Source of the DNA: Christensenellaceae bacterium
GTDB lineage: Bacteria > Bacillota > Clostridia > Christensenellales > Aristaeellaceae
Direction: 5' to 3'
NCBI GenBank assembly: GCA_022510815.1
Contig: JAFLST010000003.1
Coordinates: 1-52,363, forward strand
Length of the DNA: 52,363 nucleotides
Shown here in pieces: positions 23,980 to 34,900 of this stretch (the first letter of the stretch is position 1; the number at the start of each line of letters is the position of its first letter). The translations under genes and the position numbers were made by a program. The notes under the pieces were generated by a model that was given only the letters and a program-made list of their open reading frames with translations, was not told the origin of the DNA and did no database searches.

Positions 23980-24756
23980 TTATTCTTTTCGCATGGCCCG
24001 GACAGCGACATAGGACTGCATCCAGCGGTCGAAGAGCCCGCCGCCGTCGCCGTCCTCGAAGATATCGGTCAGCTCGAAGCCCGCCTGCATCAGTCCGCCG
24101 AGCTGCTCGGTCAGCGTGTGGCTGAAGGCCAGCGGCATCCTGCGGTTCAGCTGGGCTTGCCGCTGCTCCTCCGTCAGGTCGCGGGTAGGGTCGAAGGGCA
24201 GCGGATGCCGGGAGATCAGCACGTCTTCCCGCTGAAAGTCCGGGTCGAAGAGGAAATGCTCCTCCTTGACGAAGGCCGTCATCAGCACGCCGCCGGGCCG
24301 GAGCACCCGCGCGCACTCACGCTGCATGGGCAGAATATCCCGGATGTAGCAGTTTGAGACCGGGTTGAAGATCATGTCGAAGGATGCGTCCTCAAAGGGG
24401 AAGGGCTGGCTCATGTCGGCTTCGAGGATGCGAATGTCGTATCCCTCGCGCTCTGCCACCAGCCGCTCATTGGCAAGCTGCCTTGCCGAGACGTCCGTGA
24501 CCGTGACATGCGCGCCGTGGGCCGCAAAGATGGGGGCCTGCTGACCGCCGCCGCATGCCAGCGCCAGCACGTCTGCGCCCTTCAGCTCCGGGAACCACGC
24601 GCGGGGAACCAGATGTACCCCGGCAAGGGTCACATCCAGCGCGCCTCCCTTCGCGGCAAGAAAATCCTCGTGAGAAACAGCCGTCGCCTTGTCGGTCAGG
24701 CATTCGTTGATGTCATCCCAGACGGCGGCATTGATTTGCGTGTAATCCTGATTCAT
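23980..24756 (-). CDS. Class I SAM-dependent methyltransferase
   Basis: A 258-residue cytoplasmic enzyme. The methyltransferase fold shows ADVLALACGGGQQAPIFAAH (motif I, residues ~58-77), the acidic VTVTDVSARQ, ILEADMSQPFPFEDASFDMI and RVLRPGGVLM. The substrate is unknown; the C-terminal part (SHTLTEQLGGLMQAGFELTD) is typical of small-molecule methyltransferases. The start codon lies inside the 3' end of ogt, a 44-nt overlap in another frame, which implies co-transcription. It is the last gene of the leftward nadD operon. Confidence 0.88.
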   Translation of the reverse strand: MNQDYTQINAAVWDDINECLTDKATAVSHEDFLAAKGGALDVTLAGVHLVPRAWFPELKGADVLALACGGGQQAPIFAAHGAHVTVTDVSARQLANERLVAEREGYDIRILEADMSQPFPFEDASFDMIFNPVSNCYIRDILPMQRECARVLRPGGVLMTAFVKEEHFLFDPDFQREDVLISRHPLPFDPTRDLTEEQRQAQLNRRMPLAFSHTLTEQLGGLMQAGFELTDIFEDGDGGGLFDRWMQSYVAVRAMRKE

Positions 24757-25222
24757 TGCTATTCCTGCTTTTCAATATGCTTCGCTCATGGTTCAGCAGC
24801 CATTCCTTCATATCCAGTCCTCCGCCGTAGCCCGTGAGGGAGCCGTTCGCCCCTACGACCCGGTGGCAGGGAATGATGATGCTGATAGGGTTATGGTGAT
24901 TCGCGCCGCCGACGGCCCGGGAGGCTTTCGGGCTGCCGATGCGCCGGGCCTGCTCGCCGTAGGTAACCGTCGTGCCGTAGGGAATCTCCCGCAGCGCCGC
25001 CCAGCAACGCTCCTGAAAGGTTGTGCCGCAGGTCTTCAGCGGCAGGTCGAAGGTGGTCAGCACGCCGTCAAAATAAGCGCGCAGCTGACGAACGGCCTCC
25101 CTCAACAGCGGCGTATCAGGCGGAGAGAGAGGCTCCTGTACTCGATTGACGCCGGTGATGGAGCCATCTTCTTCATCTACGCGCAGATGACCCACGGGGC
25201 TGTCCATGACGCAATGGGGCAC
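24713..25222 (-). CDS. ogt: Methylated-DNA-[protein]-cysteine S-methyltransferase
   Basis: Repairs O6-methylguanine by suicidal transfer of the methyl group to its own cysteine. 169 residues. The active site is IIPCHRVVGANGSLTGYGGG. The DNA-binding HTH part is FQERCWAALREIPYGTTVTY, then GSPKASRAVGGANHHNPI. I chose the GTG at 25222: GAGGA is eight bases upstream and the start lies 4 nt after the rsfS stop. It gives a natural N-terminus (PHCVMDSPVGHL), better than a start at 25249. Confidence 0.95.
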   Translation of the reverse strand: MPHCVMDSPVGHLRVDEEDGSITGVNRVQEPLSPPDTPLLREAVRQLRAYFDGVLTTFDLPLKTCGTTFQERCWAALREIPYGTTVTYGEQARRIGSPKASRAVGGANHHNPISIIIPCHRVVGANGSLTGYGGGLDMKEWLLNHERSILKSRNSNESGLHANQCRRLG

Positions 25223-25226
25223 GGCG

Positions 25227-25592
25227 TCAGTCCTCGATCGTCTGATCAAAGGGCAGCACGAGGCGGTTCTTGCCGTCCTCCCACAGCCGCTCGAGATTGT
25301 AGAAGGCCCGCTCCTCCTGATGGAAGACGTGCACGATGATGTGACCGTAGTCGAGGATGACCCAGCGGCCTTCGTTCTGGCCTTCCGTGCGCCGGAGATT
25401 CAGCTCCAGCTCGGCGGCCTTTTCGTCCACATCGTCAGCCAGCGCCTTGACCTGATTGGCGTTGCGGCCCGAGGCGATGATCATCCAGTCGCAGATGACG
25501 GTCAGCTCGGAGACGTCCAGCGCCACAATGTCGCCAGCCTTGTTGTCGTAGAGCGCCTGCGCGAGGGCCTGTACCATAGCGTTGTCCTGCAT
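25227..25592 (-). CDS. rsfS: Ribosomal silencing factor RsfS
   Basis: Binds uL14 on the 50S subunit and blocks joining of the 30S subunit when nutrients are limiting. At 121 residues it has the normal length. Conserved blocks: DIVALDVSEL, then CDWMIIASGRNANQVKALAD, then WVILDYGHIIVHVFHQEERAFYNLERLW. The ATG at 25592 has AAAGGAG six bases upstream. It sits directly downstream of nadD-yqeK, the standard clostridial order. Confidence 0.97.
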   Translation of the reverse strand: MQDNAMVQALAQALYDNKAGDIVALDVSELTVICDWMIIASGRNANQVKALADDVDEKAAELELNLRRTEGQNEGRWVILDYGHIIVHVFHQEERAFYNLERLWEDGKNRLVLPFDQTIED

Positions 25593-25633
25593 AAGATTCT
25601 CCTTTATCTCCCGGAGAGAAGCCTCTCCTGTTT

Positions 25634-26815
25634 TTATGATTCGTTTTCCTTGAGCCAAGCCAGCGTCCGAAGGGACGCGGGATGCATCGTCTTGCCGCCC
25701 TTTCGGACATAAGCCGCGGTGCCCTCGATGCTGGCGATCATGGCCTTCTCCAGCGAGAACTCCGCCAGCATGCGCACGCGGTCAAGGGTCGGGTAGCTCG
25801 GGCGGGTCGGCTCGATCTTGTCCGCGAGGAAGACGGCCATGTCCAGCCTGCTCATGCCGGGCTTGCCGGTGGTATGATTGGCGATGGCGGAGAGCACCTC
25901 CGGGTCGTCCATGCCATAGTCACGCCGGGCCACATAGGCGCCCACCGGCGCGTGGAGCAGCCGATCCGTCTCGCGCAGGGTCGGATCGTCAGTCACGCGG
26001 GCTTCGTCGGCGAGCCGCTGCATGTCGGCCAGCGGCAGGCACTTGGCGCAGTCGTGCAGCAGCCCCGCGACCTCCGCCCTGTTTACGTCCAATCCGTGGG
26101 TGCGGGCCAGATGCCGCGCCGTATAGGCCACTGCCAGCGAGTGCGCGAACCGCTTGGTTGACAGCGCCCGGAAGAGCATCGGCAGCCATGCCTGCGCCTG
26201 AGCCACGCGGGCGGTGAGGCCGTAAAGCCCCGTGAGCAGGCAGTACTCCCGCACGGGCAGGGGGAGCAGCGGCGTGGGGGAGCGGCTCTCGAGGGAGGCG
26301 CGGATGTCCGTGGAGGAGACGTCGATCACGTCCATGCGGACGGTCTGGAACGTGCCTCCCATGGCGGTCAGGCGGGTGCGCTCGGCGGCAATCTCCGCGG
26401 GACTCCAGTGGGTTGCCCGGGGACAGATCAGGAATGAGCACATGCGCAGCACGGTCTCATACTGCCGCCAGTTCCGAAGCTCCATCAGCGTGTCCGAGCC
26501 GATGATGTAATACAGCTCCGCCTGCGGATAGTTTTGACGGAGGATGGACAACGTATCCACCGTGTAGATCACGCCGTCCCGGTCGAGCTCAACGCGGGAG
26601 GGGGTCAGGCTGCGGTCGGCGGCACAGGCGGCGCAGACCATCCGCCAGCGATCCTCCGCCGGAGCGATGCCGGTCTTGTGCGGCGGATTGCCCGAGGGGA
26701 GTACCAGCACCCGGTCGAGCCGCGCGGCGTCACGGGCCCGCAGAGCCATCTCGATATGCCCCGCGTGGATGGGGTTGAATGTGCCGCCCATGATGCCGAT
26801 GCGTTCCTTTGCCAC
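25634..26815 (-). CDS. nadD-yqeK: Fused nicotinate-nucleotide adenylyltransferase and YqeK HD hydrolase
   Basis: A 393-residue two-domain protein; in many Firmicutes nadD and yqeK are separate neighbouring genes. Residues 1-~190 are NadD, which adenylylates nicotinate mononucleotide in NAD synthesis: GIMGGTFNPIHAGHIEMA, the LPSGNPPHK loop, YYIIGSDTLMELRNW and VSSTDIRASL. Residues ~210-385 are YqeK, an HD-domain hydrolase reported to split diadenosine tetraphosphate symmetrically: KRFAHSLAVAYTARHLA, GLLHDCAKCLP (His254-Asp255), HAPVGAYVA and IANHTTGKPGMSRLDMAVFL with the last metal Asp. GTG start with AGGAGGAG about eight bases upstream. First gene of the rsfS-ogt operon. Confidence 0.95.
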   Translation of the reverse strand: MAKERIGIMGGTFNPIHAGHIEMALRARDAARLDRVLVLPSGNPPHKTGIAPAEDRWRMVCAACAADRSLTPSRVELDRDGVIYTVDTLSILRQNYPQAELYYIIGSDTLMELRNWRQYETVLRMCSFLICPRATHWSPAEIAAERTRLTAMGGTFQTVRMDVIDVSSTDIRASLESRSPTPLLPLPVREYCLLTGLYGLTARVAQAQAWLPMLFRALSTKRFAHSLAVAYTARHLARTHGLDVNRAEVAGLLHDCAKCLPLADMQRLADEARVTDDPTLRETDRLLHAPVGAYVARRDYGMDDPEVLSAIANHTTGKPGMSRLDMAVFLADKIEPTRPSYPTLDRVRMLAEFSLEKAMIASIEGTAAYVRKGGKTMHPASLRTLAWLKENES

Positions 26816-26853
26816 GGGAAACTCTCCTCCTTGGTATGCTTTGCCTGACTTCT

Positions 26854-26881
26854 ATTATAACGTATCGCGGACATTTGTCAA
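26854..26881 (-). promoter_or_regulatory. nadD-yqeK operon promoter
   Basis: TTGACA (26881-26876), 16-nt spacer, TATAAT (26859-26854) on the minus strand; both boxes are consensus. Confidence 0.85.
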
Positions 26882-26896
26882 AGAGGGAATTGGGCT

Positions 26897-27727
26897 ATGG
26901 AGCAGTATTTGCGGAAAAACCGCTTCGGAACATGGATGGACGATCTGGGACTGCGGGTGCTGATTCAGCTTCTGGCGCTGGGATGGTTCGTGTGGCTGTG
27001 GGGGCTGGCGCTTCCGTCGGTGACGGCGGGCATGGCGCTGGGCGTGATGGGGCAGATGGCGCTGACGCTGTACAGGCGTTGCACGGTGGTGCGTCGGGAG
27101 CGGGCGCTGCGCTACAGGCTGGGCGGCGAGATGATGCTGGAGGACATGCTGCTGGCACCGGCCCGGCAGGCGCATTTTCAGGCGGCGCTGCTGCTGGGGG
27201 AGCGTTATCCGCTGACCATGCTGCGGGTGACGGATGACGGCATGCTCTGCCGGTATCGGGACGAGACGCTGCTGATCGCCTGCCTGCGGATGCCGCCGGA
27301 GTGCGAGCTGTCCGTGGGCGACCTTGCGGCGTGTCAGCGGGCCTGCCGGGAGCAGGGGGCTTCGCGGGGCGTCGTCTGTCCGCTGGGGAAGGTCACGCCG
27401 AAGATTGCCGCCCGGGCGGAGCAGGGGCGCGTGCCGCTGCGGGTGATTCGCCGGGAAACCCTGCTTGATCTGGCAGGACAGTGCAGTCCCGCGACGGACG
27501 AGCAGCTCATCGAGCTGGGCAGACGCAGGCGCAGACCTGCCGCCTCCGGGGGCTGGCTGAACAGTCTGCTCCGGCGCGACAAGGCCGCCCGCTACATGCT
27601 CTATGGCACGGCGCTCATGCTGCTCTATGTCCTTACCGGCTCGCCGATGTATCCCGGGCCCGGCGCGGTCTGTCTGACGCTGGGCGTGTTCAGCCGATGC
27701 GGGACAGGGGAGGAGAGCGTGCTGTGA
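26897..27727 (+). CDS. Membrane protein with possible restriction-endonuclease-like core
   Basis: A 276-residue protein. Two hydrophobic segments lie near residues 20-55 (VLIQLLALGWFVWLWGLALP, then TAGMALGVMGQMALTLY), and one or two more near the C-terminus (YMLYGTALMLLYVLTG). The cytoplasmic centre (residues ~75-200) has the strand-helix order of Mrr-type nuclease domains: a metal-Asp-like RVTDDGMLCRYRDETLLIACL, then GVVCPLGKVTPKIAARAEQG, then VPLRVIRRETLLDLA. The core QxK catalytic motif is not evident, so it may be inactive. It starts beside the nadD promoter and precedes a sortase gene by 85 nt. I do not know its function. Confidence 0.65.
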   Translation: MEQYLRKNRFGTWMDDLGLRVLIQLLALGWFVWLWGLALPSVTAGMALGVMGQMALTLYRRCTVVRRERALRYRLGGEMMLEDMLLAPARQAHFQAALLLGERYPLTMLRVTDDGMLCRYRDETLLIACLRMPPECELSVGDLAACQRACREQGASRGVVCPLGKVTPKIAARAEQGRVPLRVIRRETLLDLAGQCSPATDEQLIELGRRRRRPAASGGWLNSLLRRDKAARYMLYGTALMLLYVLTGSPMYPGPGAVCLTLGVFSRCGTGEESVL

Positions 27728-27745
27728 TGGCAGGATTTTGCGCCG

Positions 27746-27774
27746 TTGACTTTGGGTTCGCACGGTGATACAAT
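27746..27774 (+). promoter_or_regulatory. Sortase gene promoter
   Basis: TTGACT (27746-27751), 17-nt spacer, TACAAT (27769-27774). Confidence 0.75.
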
Positions 27775-27812
27775 AATTCCAAAAGAATCGACAGGAAAGG
27801 GGGCAGACCGCC

Positions 27813-28814
27813 ATGAACAACCGGCGTCCACGAAAGAAGCTTCGCACCTACCGGTTCCGCATGAGTTCCGCGCGGCGTTGCCACTCCCTGTTCCTTGTCG
27901 TCAGCGCGGTCGTGCTGGTCGTGTGCGTCTGGAAGCTGGTCAGCTATGCCGGCGACTATGTCCGTTCTGCCCGGATTTCCGCGGAGCTGCGAAAAATCTA
28001 TGAGGAGAACCTGCCAACGGAAGCCTTGCCGACGGAAGTTCTGCTGACCGAGGCTCCGCCTGCTACAGATACGCCCTATGTTGTCATGGCATATGCGGAG
28101 ACGCCCATGGCGCAGCCCGTCGAGACGCCTGTCCCGACCATTGATCCCCTTGCGACGCCTGAGCCGAAGCCCTATCCGCTCAACCCCTACAAGGTGGTCA
28201 GCGAACGCTTCCGCAAGCTGCGCCGTCAGAATGAGGACATCGTCGGCTGGCTGACGCTGGGCGAGCTGCTGAGTGAGGCGGTCGTGCAGCGCGATAATTC
28301 CTACTATCTCCGCCGGGATTACCGGGGCTATCACAATATCAACGGCGCGATTTTCCTTGACGAGGACTGCGGGCTGTCCACCAGGCCGCACACGATGATC
28401 CTTTATGGACACAACATGAAAACAGGCGCGATGTTCGGCTGCTTGCGCAACTATGAAAACCTGATCTATTATCATAACAGCCCCTTCGTCACCTTCGACA
28501 CAATGTACGAGGATGGACGCTACGTCATCTTCTCCGTGGCCGAGGTGAGCCTTGACGCGCGTTCCCGCGTTTTTTCGGGCTTCTATCGCCTGACCTACTG
28601 CACGAACATGGAGCGTGCCGCCATTATTGACGAGCTGTGCCGTCTCTCCAAGCACACCTGCACCGTCGATGTGAACGCGGACGACCAGATTCTTCTGCTT
28701 GTCACCTGTGTCGGCGATGATACCGACCGCCGTGTTGTGGCGGCCCGCCGCGTCCGGGATGGTGAGTCTGAGGATCAGCTTTTCAGGCAGGTGCAGTCCT
28801 CCCGCAGCCGCTGA
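27813..28814 (+). CDS. Class B-like sortase
   Basis: A 333-residue membrane-anchored transpeptidase that cuts a sorting motif and joins the protein to the cell wall or to another pilin. A basic N-terminus is followed by one transmembrane segment (residues ~26-45, LFLVVSAVVLVVCVWKLV) and a Pro/Thr/Glu-rich linker to about 125. The catalytic domain shows NEDIVGWLTLGE, NINGAIFLDEDC, His200 in ILYGHNM, Cys299 in LLLVTC, and an arginine in RRVVAARRV; these spacings fit class B. It directly precedes the giant adhesin gene, its likely substrate, although that gene has its own promoter. Confidence 0.92.
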   Translation: MNNRRPRKKLRTYRFRMSSARRCHSLFLVVSAVVLVVCVWKLVSYAGDYVRSARISAELRKIYEENLPTEALPTEVLLTEAPPATDTPYVVMAYAETPMAQPVETPVPTIDPLATPEPKPYPLNPYKVVSERFRKLRRQNEDIVGWLTLGELLSEAVVQRDNSYYLRRDYRGYHNINGAIFLDEDCGLSTRPHTMILYGHNMKTGAMFGCLRNYENLIYYHNSPFVTFDTMYEDGRYVIFSVAEVSLDARSRVFSGFYRLTYCTNMERAAIIDELCRLSKHTCTVDVNADDQILLLVTCVGDDTDRRVVAARRVRDGESEDQLFRQVQSSRSR

Positions 28815-28853
28815 TTTTTCTGTACAAAATATTGTGTTATCTTCCAAAAAATG

Positions 28854-28882
28854 TAGACAAGCCATACCAAGTGTGGTAAAAT
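28854..28882 (+). promoter_or_regulatory. Adhesin gene promoter with palindromic spacer
   Basis: TAGACA (28854-28859), 17-nt spacer, TAAAAT (28877-28882). Inside the spacer, CCATACCAAGTGTGG (28862-28876) is a near-perfect inverted repeat that could be an operator. Confidence 0.65.
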
Positions 28883-28970
28883 AAAAATTGGCTTATTATG
28901 CCTTGCTTTTTTGTGATGCCCAATGGCTCTGCAAGCCTTAAGACGGTATTATTCTGAGGAGGAAATAGTA

Positions 28971-31900
28971 ATGAGAAGATTCCTTTCTCTGCTTCTTTGT
29001 ATGATGATGGTCTTTGCCTGCGTCTCGCAGACGCTGACGACGGCGTTGGCGGCAGGGACAACGGGTGAAGCCATGGACGGTTATAACGAGCTGCATTTCC
29101 TCGTGCGTCACTGGCATACCGTGACTGTGGACGGCGATAAGCTTCAGAGCGCTACGCAACGGAGCGCGTCCGCTGTTGCGATTGAGGGCTACATCACCCC
29201 GAATGGGACGGGTTATTCCATTCGGGCGCGCAGGTATTTGGGCATTGAATCTCAGGCTGAGTACGAAATCATAACGAACGACAACCTCCGCGGCATGTCG
29301 GAATATATCGAGTCGGTCGATTTGAGGGAGGGCAAGATTACCCTCAAGCAGCATCCTCTGGTAGAAGACGTGGAGTCGTTTGCTGGCTATTCGGTTACCG
29401 CTGGCCATTCGGCGACGAAGGATGTGAACGACGGCAATCTGACGATTGAGTATAGTCCCAGTGTCCATCTGGTCAAGAGCCATGCCTTTTATACGGCCAG
29501 CGCTCAGAGCAGGAAGGGGCTTGGCGCTGGCGATAAGAGCGCAGACTCGGAGGCTAACTGGCCCTACGAAGAACAGGACACGGCATGGGAGAATAGCACA
29601 AAGGTATATAATACGGCGAAGGGCCTGCATACGGACAAAACGGCCAGCGAGAACAAGAACTACAGCGATAACCGAACCTTCGACATTGAACTTGAAGCGT
29701 GGTACTCCATCGGCAAGGCGCCGTATATTGGCATGGTGCTCGACGCTTCGGGAAGCATGGCCTTTACTGTTGGCGAACCGAAGGTTATCAGCATTTATGA
29801 TAAATTGGGAAAGGACTCGGACAAGCTGAAGGAGCTCGAGGCCAAGAAGCTCCCGGAGGATACCACAGATACTGCGGTTTGGCAGGATAAATTCCTGACC
29901 GATGAGCAGGTTGCTTATTTGCTGAATAAGTATAAGACCGACAACTCACGCCTGAGCAGCAGCGGCTATTCCTACTATGTGTACGACGCTACCGGCGCGG
30001 AGGAATATGCGCCTCTGGGTTACTGGGATGGTACGGTGGAATCTGACGAGGATGATATCCCTGTCTGGATTGGTCAGTATACGTTTACCAGCGGTTCGCG
30101 CGCGGTGAACAGCCGCACCCTCGAGCGGGATGCGCTGCAGGTCGTGCGTGCTGAAGACGGCAAGGCTTATGAGTTCGTGGGCAGTGAGGTCGTTACAAGC
30201 GGTTCGGGTCCTGATCGGACGATTACCTTTACAAATCGTGTTGATGTCAGGAGCGGTGATCCGGAGGCTGCCGCATTTAATGTAACCGGATCATCCGGAG
30301 GCCTGCTGCTGGGCGCAAAGCCTACGGGCAATAGCGTTACCGTAACCTTTGACGTCATTCGGAACGCCAGTGAGAACAAACCGACGATTACGTTGGAGCC
30401 CGAGCTCCTTTATATGGGCCCCTTGAGCTCTGTCGGAGCGAGCTACTACAGATCTGTCCGCCGCGGCACGGGCAGCATCAACAGGTTCGCGGGCTATCAG
30501 TCCACGATGAATGCGGATACGGGGATTCCATCCCTTGGGTCGGCAGTAACGAATGTAAACAATGTTTTTAACGGTAACGGAAACTATGCAAAGCACACCA
30601 TTGTTTTATCCTATGACGGGGATAGCAATACCTTGACGACTTATATGGGCGACAGCATTGCCGGTGCGACAGTTGCCGTAAATGACACCCAAAATCAGAA
30701 TCCCAATTCCCCAAATGACGGCGCTTCGCTGGAGCTGACAAAGGGCGATATCAACATCATTCTGGGCGGCTTTGCGTTCCGCGATGTGACAAACGAAAAG
30801 TACCCGGCTCCGCCGACTTATGGCGGCGCGCCCATCCTGATTGATAACGTCAATGTGTTTGATGCCGCGCTGACGCCTGCAGAGATCGTGAAGATCATGG
30901 AAGACGCTGCGCCCATTGACGCGAGCGAGCAATTTGTCGCCAAATCGGATGAGAGCGATGATGCTACGAATCTCGGCACGATCGAGCGGCGCTACCTGAC
31001 GGTAAAGAACGGCGCTTTGCAGGGTGTTGCTGGTTGGTATTTCATCAATCCGGTTAACAACTGGAACGCTAACTATAATAATCCTGATATCGAAACTGCT
31101 AAAACCTTGAATGGTACACCCTCGCAGTATGGTACGATGCAGCGCGGCTATCCCAACGATGTTGCGCTGCCCGGCAAAACAGAGAAAGTTGCGGGCGATG
31201 ATCAGTCGATGTACACACCTGCGACGGGTGTTGATACACCGGTTCGCTTCTACATTGACTCGGAAGGCAACCTCCGCTGCTTCTTTGCTTCGGCTATCGA
31301 TCAGAAGGAGGCTGACCAGAACGCTGAGCTCGGTTGCTCCTATGTCTATGAAAGGCAGGATAACAGCTATACCAAGACTGAAGCGCTGCAGCGTGCTATC
31401 GGCGCGTTCGTCACCCGGCTGAGTGAAACCTCGCCCACCAGCAAGGTGTCGGCGGTGCGTTTCAGCTCCTCCCACGATACGCTGATCAATAATCAGGATC
31501 AGTTGAGAAAGCTGCTTCTTCTCAAGTGGACGAATGAAACCTACAATAGCCTGAGAGCCATGGCGCTGCAGTACGGTGATGGCGGCACGCAGGCTCACTC
31601 GGATGATAACGAGTATAACTACGGCCTTACCGGCAGTACGGCTACTTGGACGGGTCTGTGGGCGTTTAATGACATGCTCGCCTCAAAGGATGAGAAAGGA
31701 CAGGCGTTTGATCCTGAGACGCCGAAATATCTGATCGTTTTCACCGATGGTCTTGATACGGATGTGAGTGGTAACACCGCATATGTGAATGAAGCAAAAA
31801 CAATTGCGAGTAACCTGAGGAAACAGGGCTATACCATCTTTGCCGTTTTGCTGGACGGCGGCCCGGTTGTGGATGGTACTGATCAGTATGCGCGTGCGTG

Positions 31901-34900
31901 GGATTTCCTGGCGAGCCTTGCATCGAAAGAGGAATATGTTTTCGTCAGCATTGACGCCACGAATGAATTTGAAAAGGTAAACGATCTTGTTGATATGTTT
32001 ACCAATGAAATTCTGAACAAAAACATCATCAATCCTCTCCCGGACTACAGCGTGAAGGACTACATTGATCCGCGCTTCGACTTGATCGACGCGAAGGGGA
32101 ACATATGGCATCTGAATGCCAAGGGTCAGGTTGAAGTCAAGGACCCGGACGGCGCTGCGGTTGAAACGCTGAATCAGACGAGTGCCCCGTGGCACATCGT
32201 GCTGTCGGAAGCGAACGATGTGGAAACGTCTGCTAAGGAAGCGGATCTGTACTATGACAGCAGCAATGATATGTACTACCTGCTGTGGACAAAGCAGGAG
32301 ATTCCCAACTGTACAGAGGATGCGCACAAACTGAACGTTTGGAACGCGCGGATCACCATTCGTGCCAAGGAGGACTTCATCGGCGGCAGAGCGGTTCTGA
32401 CCAACGGTCACGATGCCAACATGAATTATGTCTTCTATCCGGGTGAGGATGACAAGTCGACTGGCGACGAAAACGTGTTTGGCGCTTCCGGTACGGGGCG
32501 GACGATCGTAGGCAATCAGGAACCCTCAGGCGATGGGGAGGTCGTACACCCCTCGAAGGGCTTCCCGCGTGTCGTGGTCAATGTCCCGTCTATCGTGGAC
32601 GGTGCTGATAACGAGAACGTGATCTACATGGGCGAGACGGCGCACAACGCGGAAATCATAGAAGGAATCGTTGACGACGCCATCAAGTTCGCCAAGGATA
32701 ACGGTTACTGGACGCAGTGGTACTGGGAGTATCTGCACCGGTTTGAAGCCAACGGGCTGGGCAACGATTCCATTGCGACGCTGCTTGACAAGAAAGTCGT
32801 CGATCTTGATTATTACTACCTGCCGGATGCTCCCGGTGGCAACAAGACCAATTCGACCGGCAGTAAGGAATTCCATGAGAAGGACAAGCTGGGTACGCTC
32901 CGCTATACGCTCAAATCCCTGATGGGTGAGGCGGATAATCCCGGCACGGATAACGAAGAGACCCGCAACAATCTGACTCGCCGGATGACGCTGAGCGTTA
33001 CCTTTGTGCCTGACAGTGAAGCTGTTCGCGAAAGCGCAAACAACAATTCTCTCATTATTGAAAAGAATGCGAAGAATGGGATTGTTTACAAGTGGGACAG
33101 CGGTTACAAGAAAGTAGTCGGCGTTGAATTGGGCAATCCTACAGCCAAGTATGACGCGGTCACGCATATCGTCAGCGGCAACGTGGTGCTGCAGATGATT
33201 GTTCCTCAGGCGGCGGTGACGTACCTGCAGACGCTCATGCCCGGCCAGACGATCACCTATCGGGCGGCGCTCACCCGCACATGGGATGAGCGGAACATCA
33301 AGGATCAGATTGTCGCTTACCTCGATGCTGAGTTCAAGGTGCCTGAGGAAGCTGTGAACGGTCAGGTGATCGTTACGGTGACGGCGGACAAGATCCAGTA
33401 TGCGCCCGGATACGAGTATGTGAAGGCCTACGGCCTGCCGAAGGGCACCTATACGCTGAAGAATGTTGCGGATGGGACGACGCAGTCCACCCTGTTCACC
33501 TTCAGCGATATCGTAGCGGTCACGTTGGAGGACGAGCATCAGGGCCTGTTCGCGCCGCAGTATCCTAACCAGTATGGCGAGATTGTGGACGGACAGCAGA
33601 AACCCCTGACTGACTTCAAGGCGACCTACGACGCGGCTGATTCGACGTCTCCGCAGCTCGGTACGGATACGGCCGAGGGAATGGACTACATTGATGAGCG
33701 CTACGCCCTGCTCCAGGTGACCATTCTGGTCGACGCGGGCAACCTGACCGTGAGCAAAACGGTGACCGGCAATGGCGGTGAAACGAACAAGGACTTCACC
33801 TTCACCGTGACGCTCGACGACAAGAGCGTTAACGGCAAGCTGGGCGAGATGACGTTCATTGACGGCGTGGCAACCTTTACGCTGAAGCATGGCGAAAGCA
33901 AGACGGCGAACGGCTTGCCCGCCGGTGTCGGCTACGAGGTGAAGGAGAGCGGCAACGAGGGCTATATCTCGACCTCGACCAACGCAAAGGGCAATGTGGC
34001 GGAGAACACCGAGGTTGCGTTCGTGAACACCCGGAATGTCGTTGGCCTGACCGTAAGCAAGACGGTGGCTGGCAATGGCGGTGAAAAGGACAAGGACTTC
34101 ACCTTCACTGTGACGCTCGACGACAAGAGCGTTAACGGCAAGCTGGGCGAGATGACGTTCATCGACGGCGTGGCGACCTTCACGCTGAAGCACGGTGAGA
34201 GCAAGACGGCCGCTGGCCTGCCTGCCGGGGTCGGCTACGAGGTGAAGGAGAGCGGCAACGAGGGCTATGTCACGACCTCGACTAACGCAAAGGGCAACGT
34301 TGCGGAGAACACCGAGGCTGCGTTCGTGAACACCCGGAATGTCGTTGGCCTGACCGTAAGCAAGACGGTGGCTGGCAACGGCGGTGAAACGGACAAGGAC
34401 TTCACCTTCACCGTGACGCTCGACGACAAGAGCGTTAACGGCAAGCTCGGCGAGATGACGTTCATCGACGGCGTAGCGACCTTCACGCTGAAGCACGGCG
34501 AGAGCAAGACGGCCGCTGGCCTGCCTGTCGGAGTCGGCTACGAGGTGAAGGAGAGCGGCAACGAGGGCTATGTCACGACCTCGACCAACGCAAGCGGCAA
34601 CGTTGCGGAGAACACCGAGGTTGCGTTCGTGAACACCCGGAACGTCGGCGGCCTGACGGTCACCAAGACGGTGGCTGGCAACGGCGGCGAAACAAACAAG
34701 GAATTCAGCTTCACTGTCACGCTCAGTGACAAGAGCATCAATGGCGCGTATGGCCGCATGAATTTCGTGAACGGCGTAGCCAACTTCAAGCTCAAGCATG
34801 GCGACAGCATCACGGCTCAGTTCCTGCCCATTGGCGTCACCTATACCGTGAAGGAGGAGACCCCTGAGGGTTATGCGGTGACGGCGACCGGCGCGACCGG

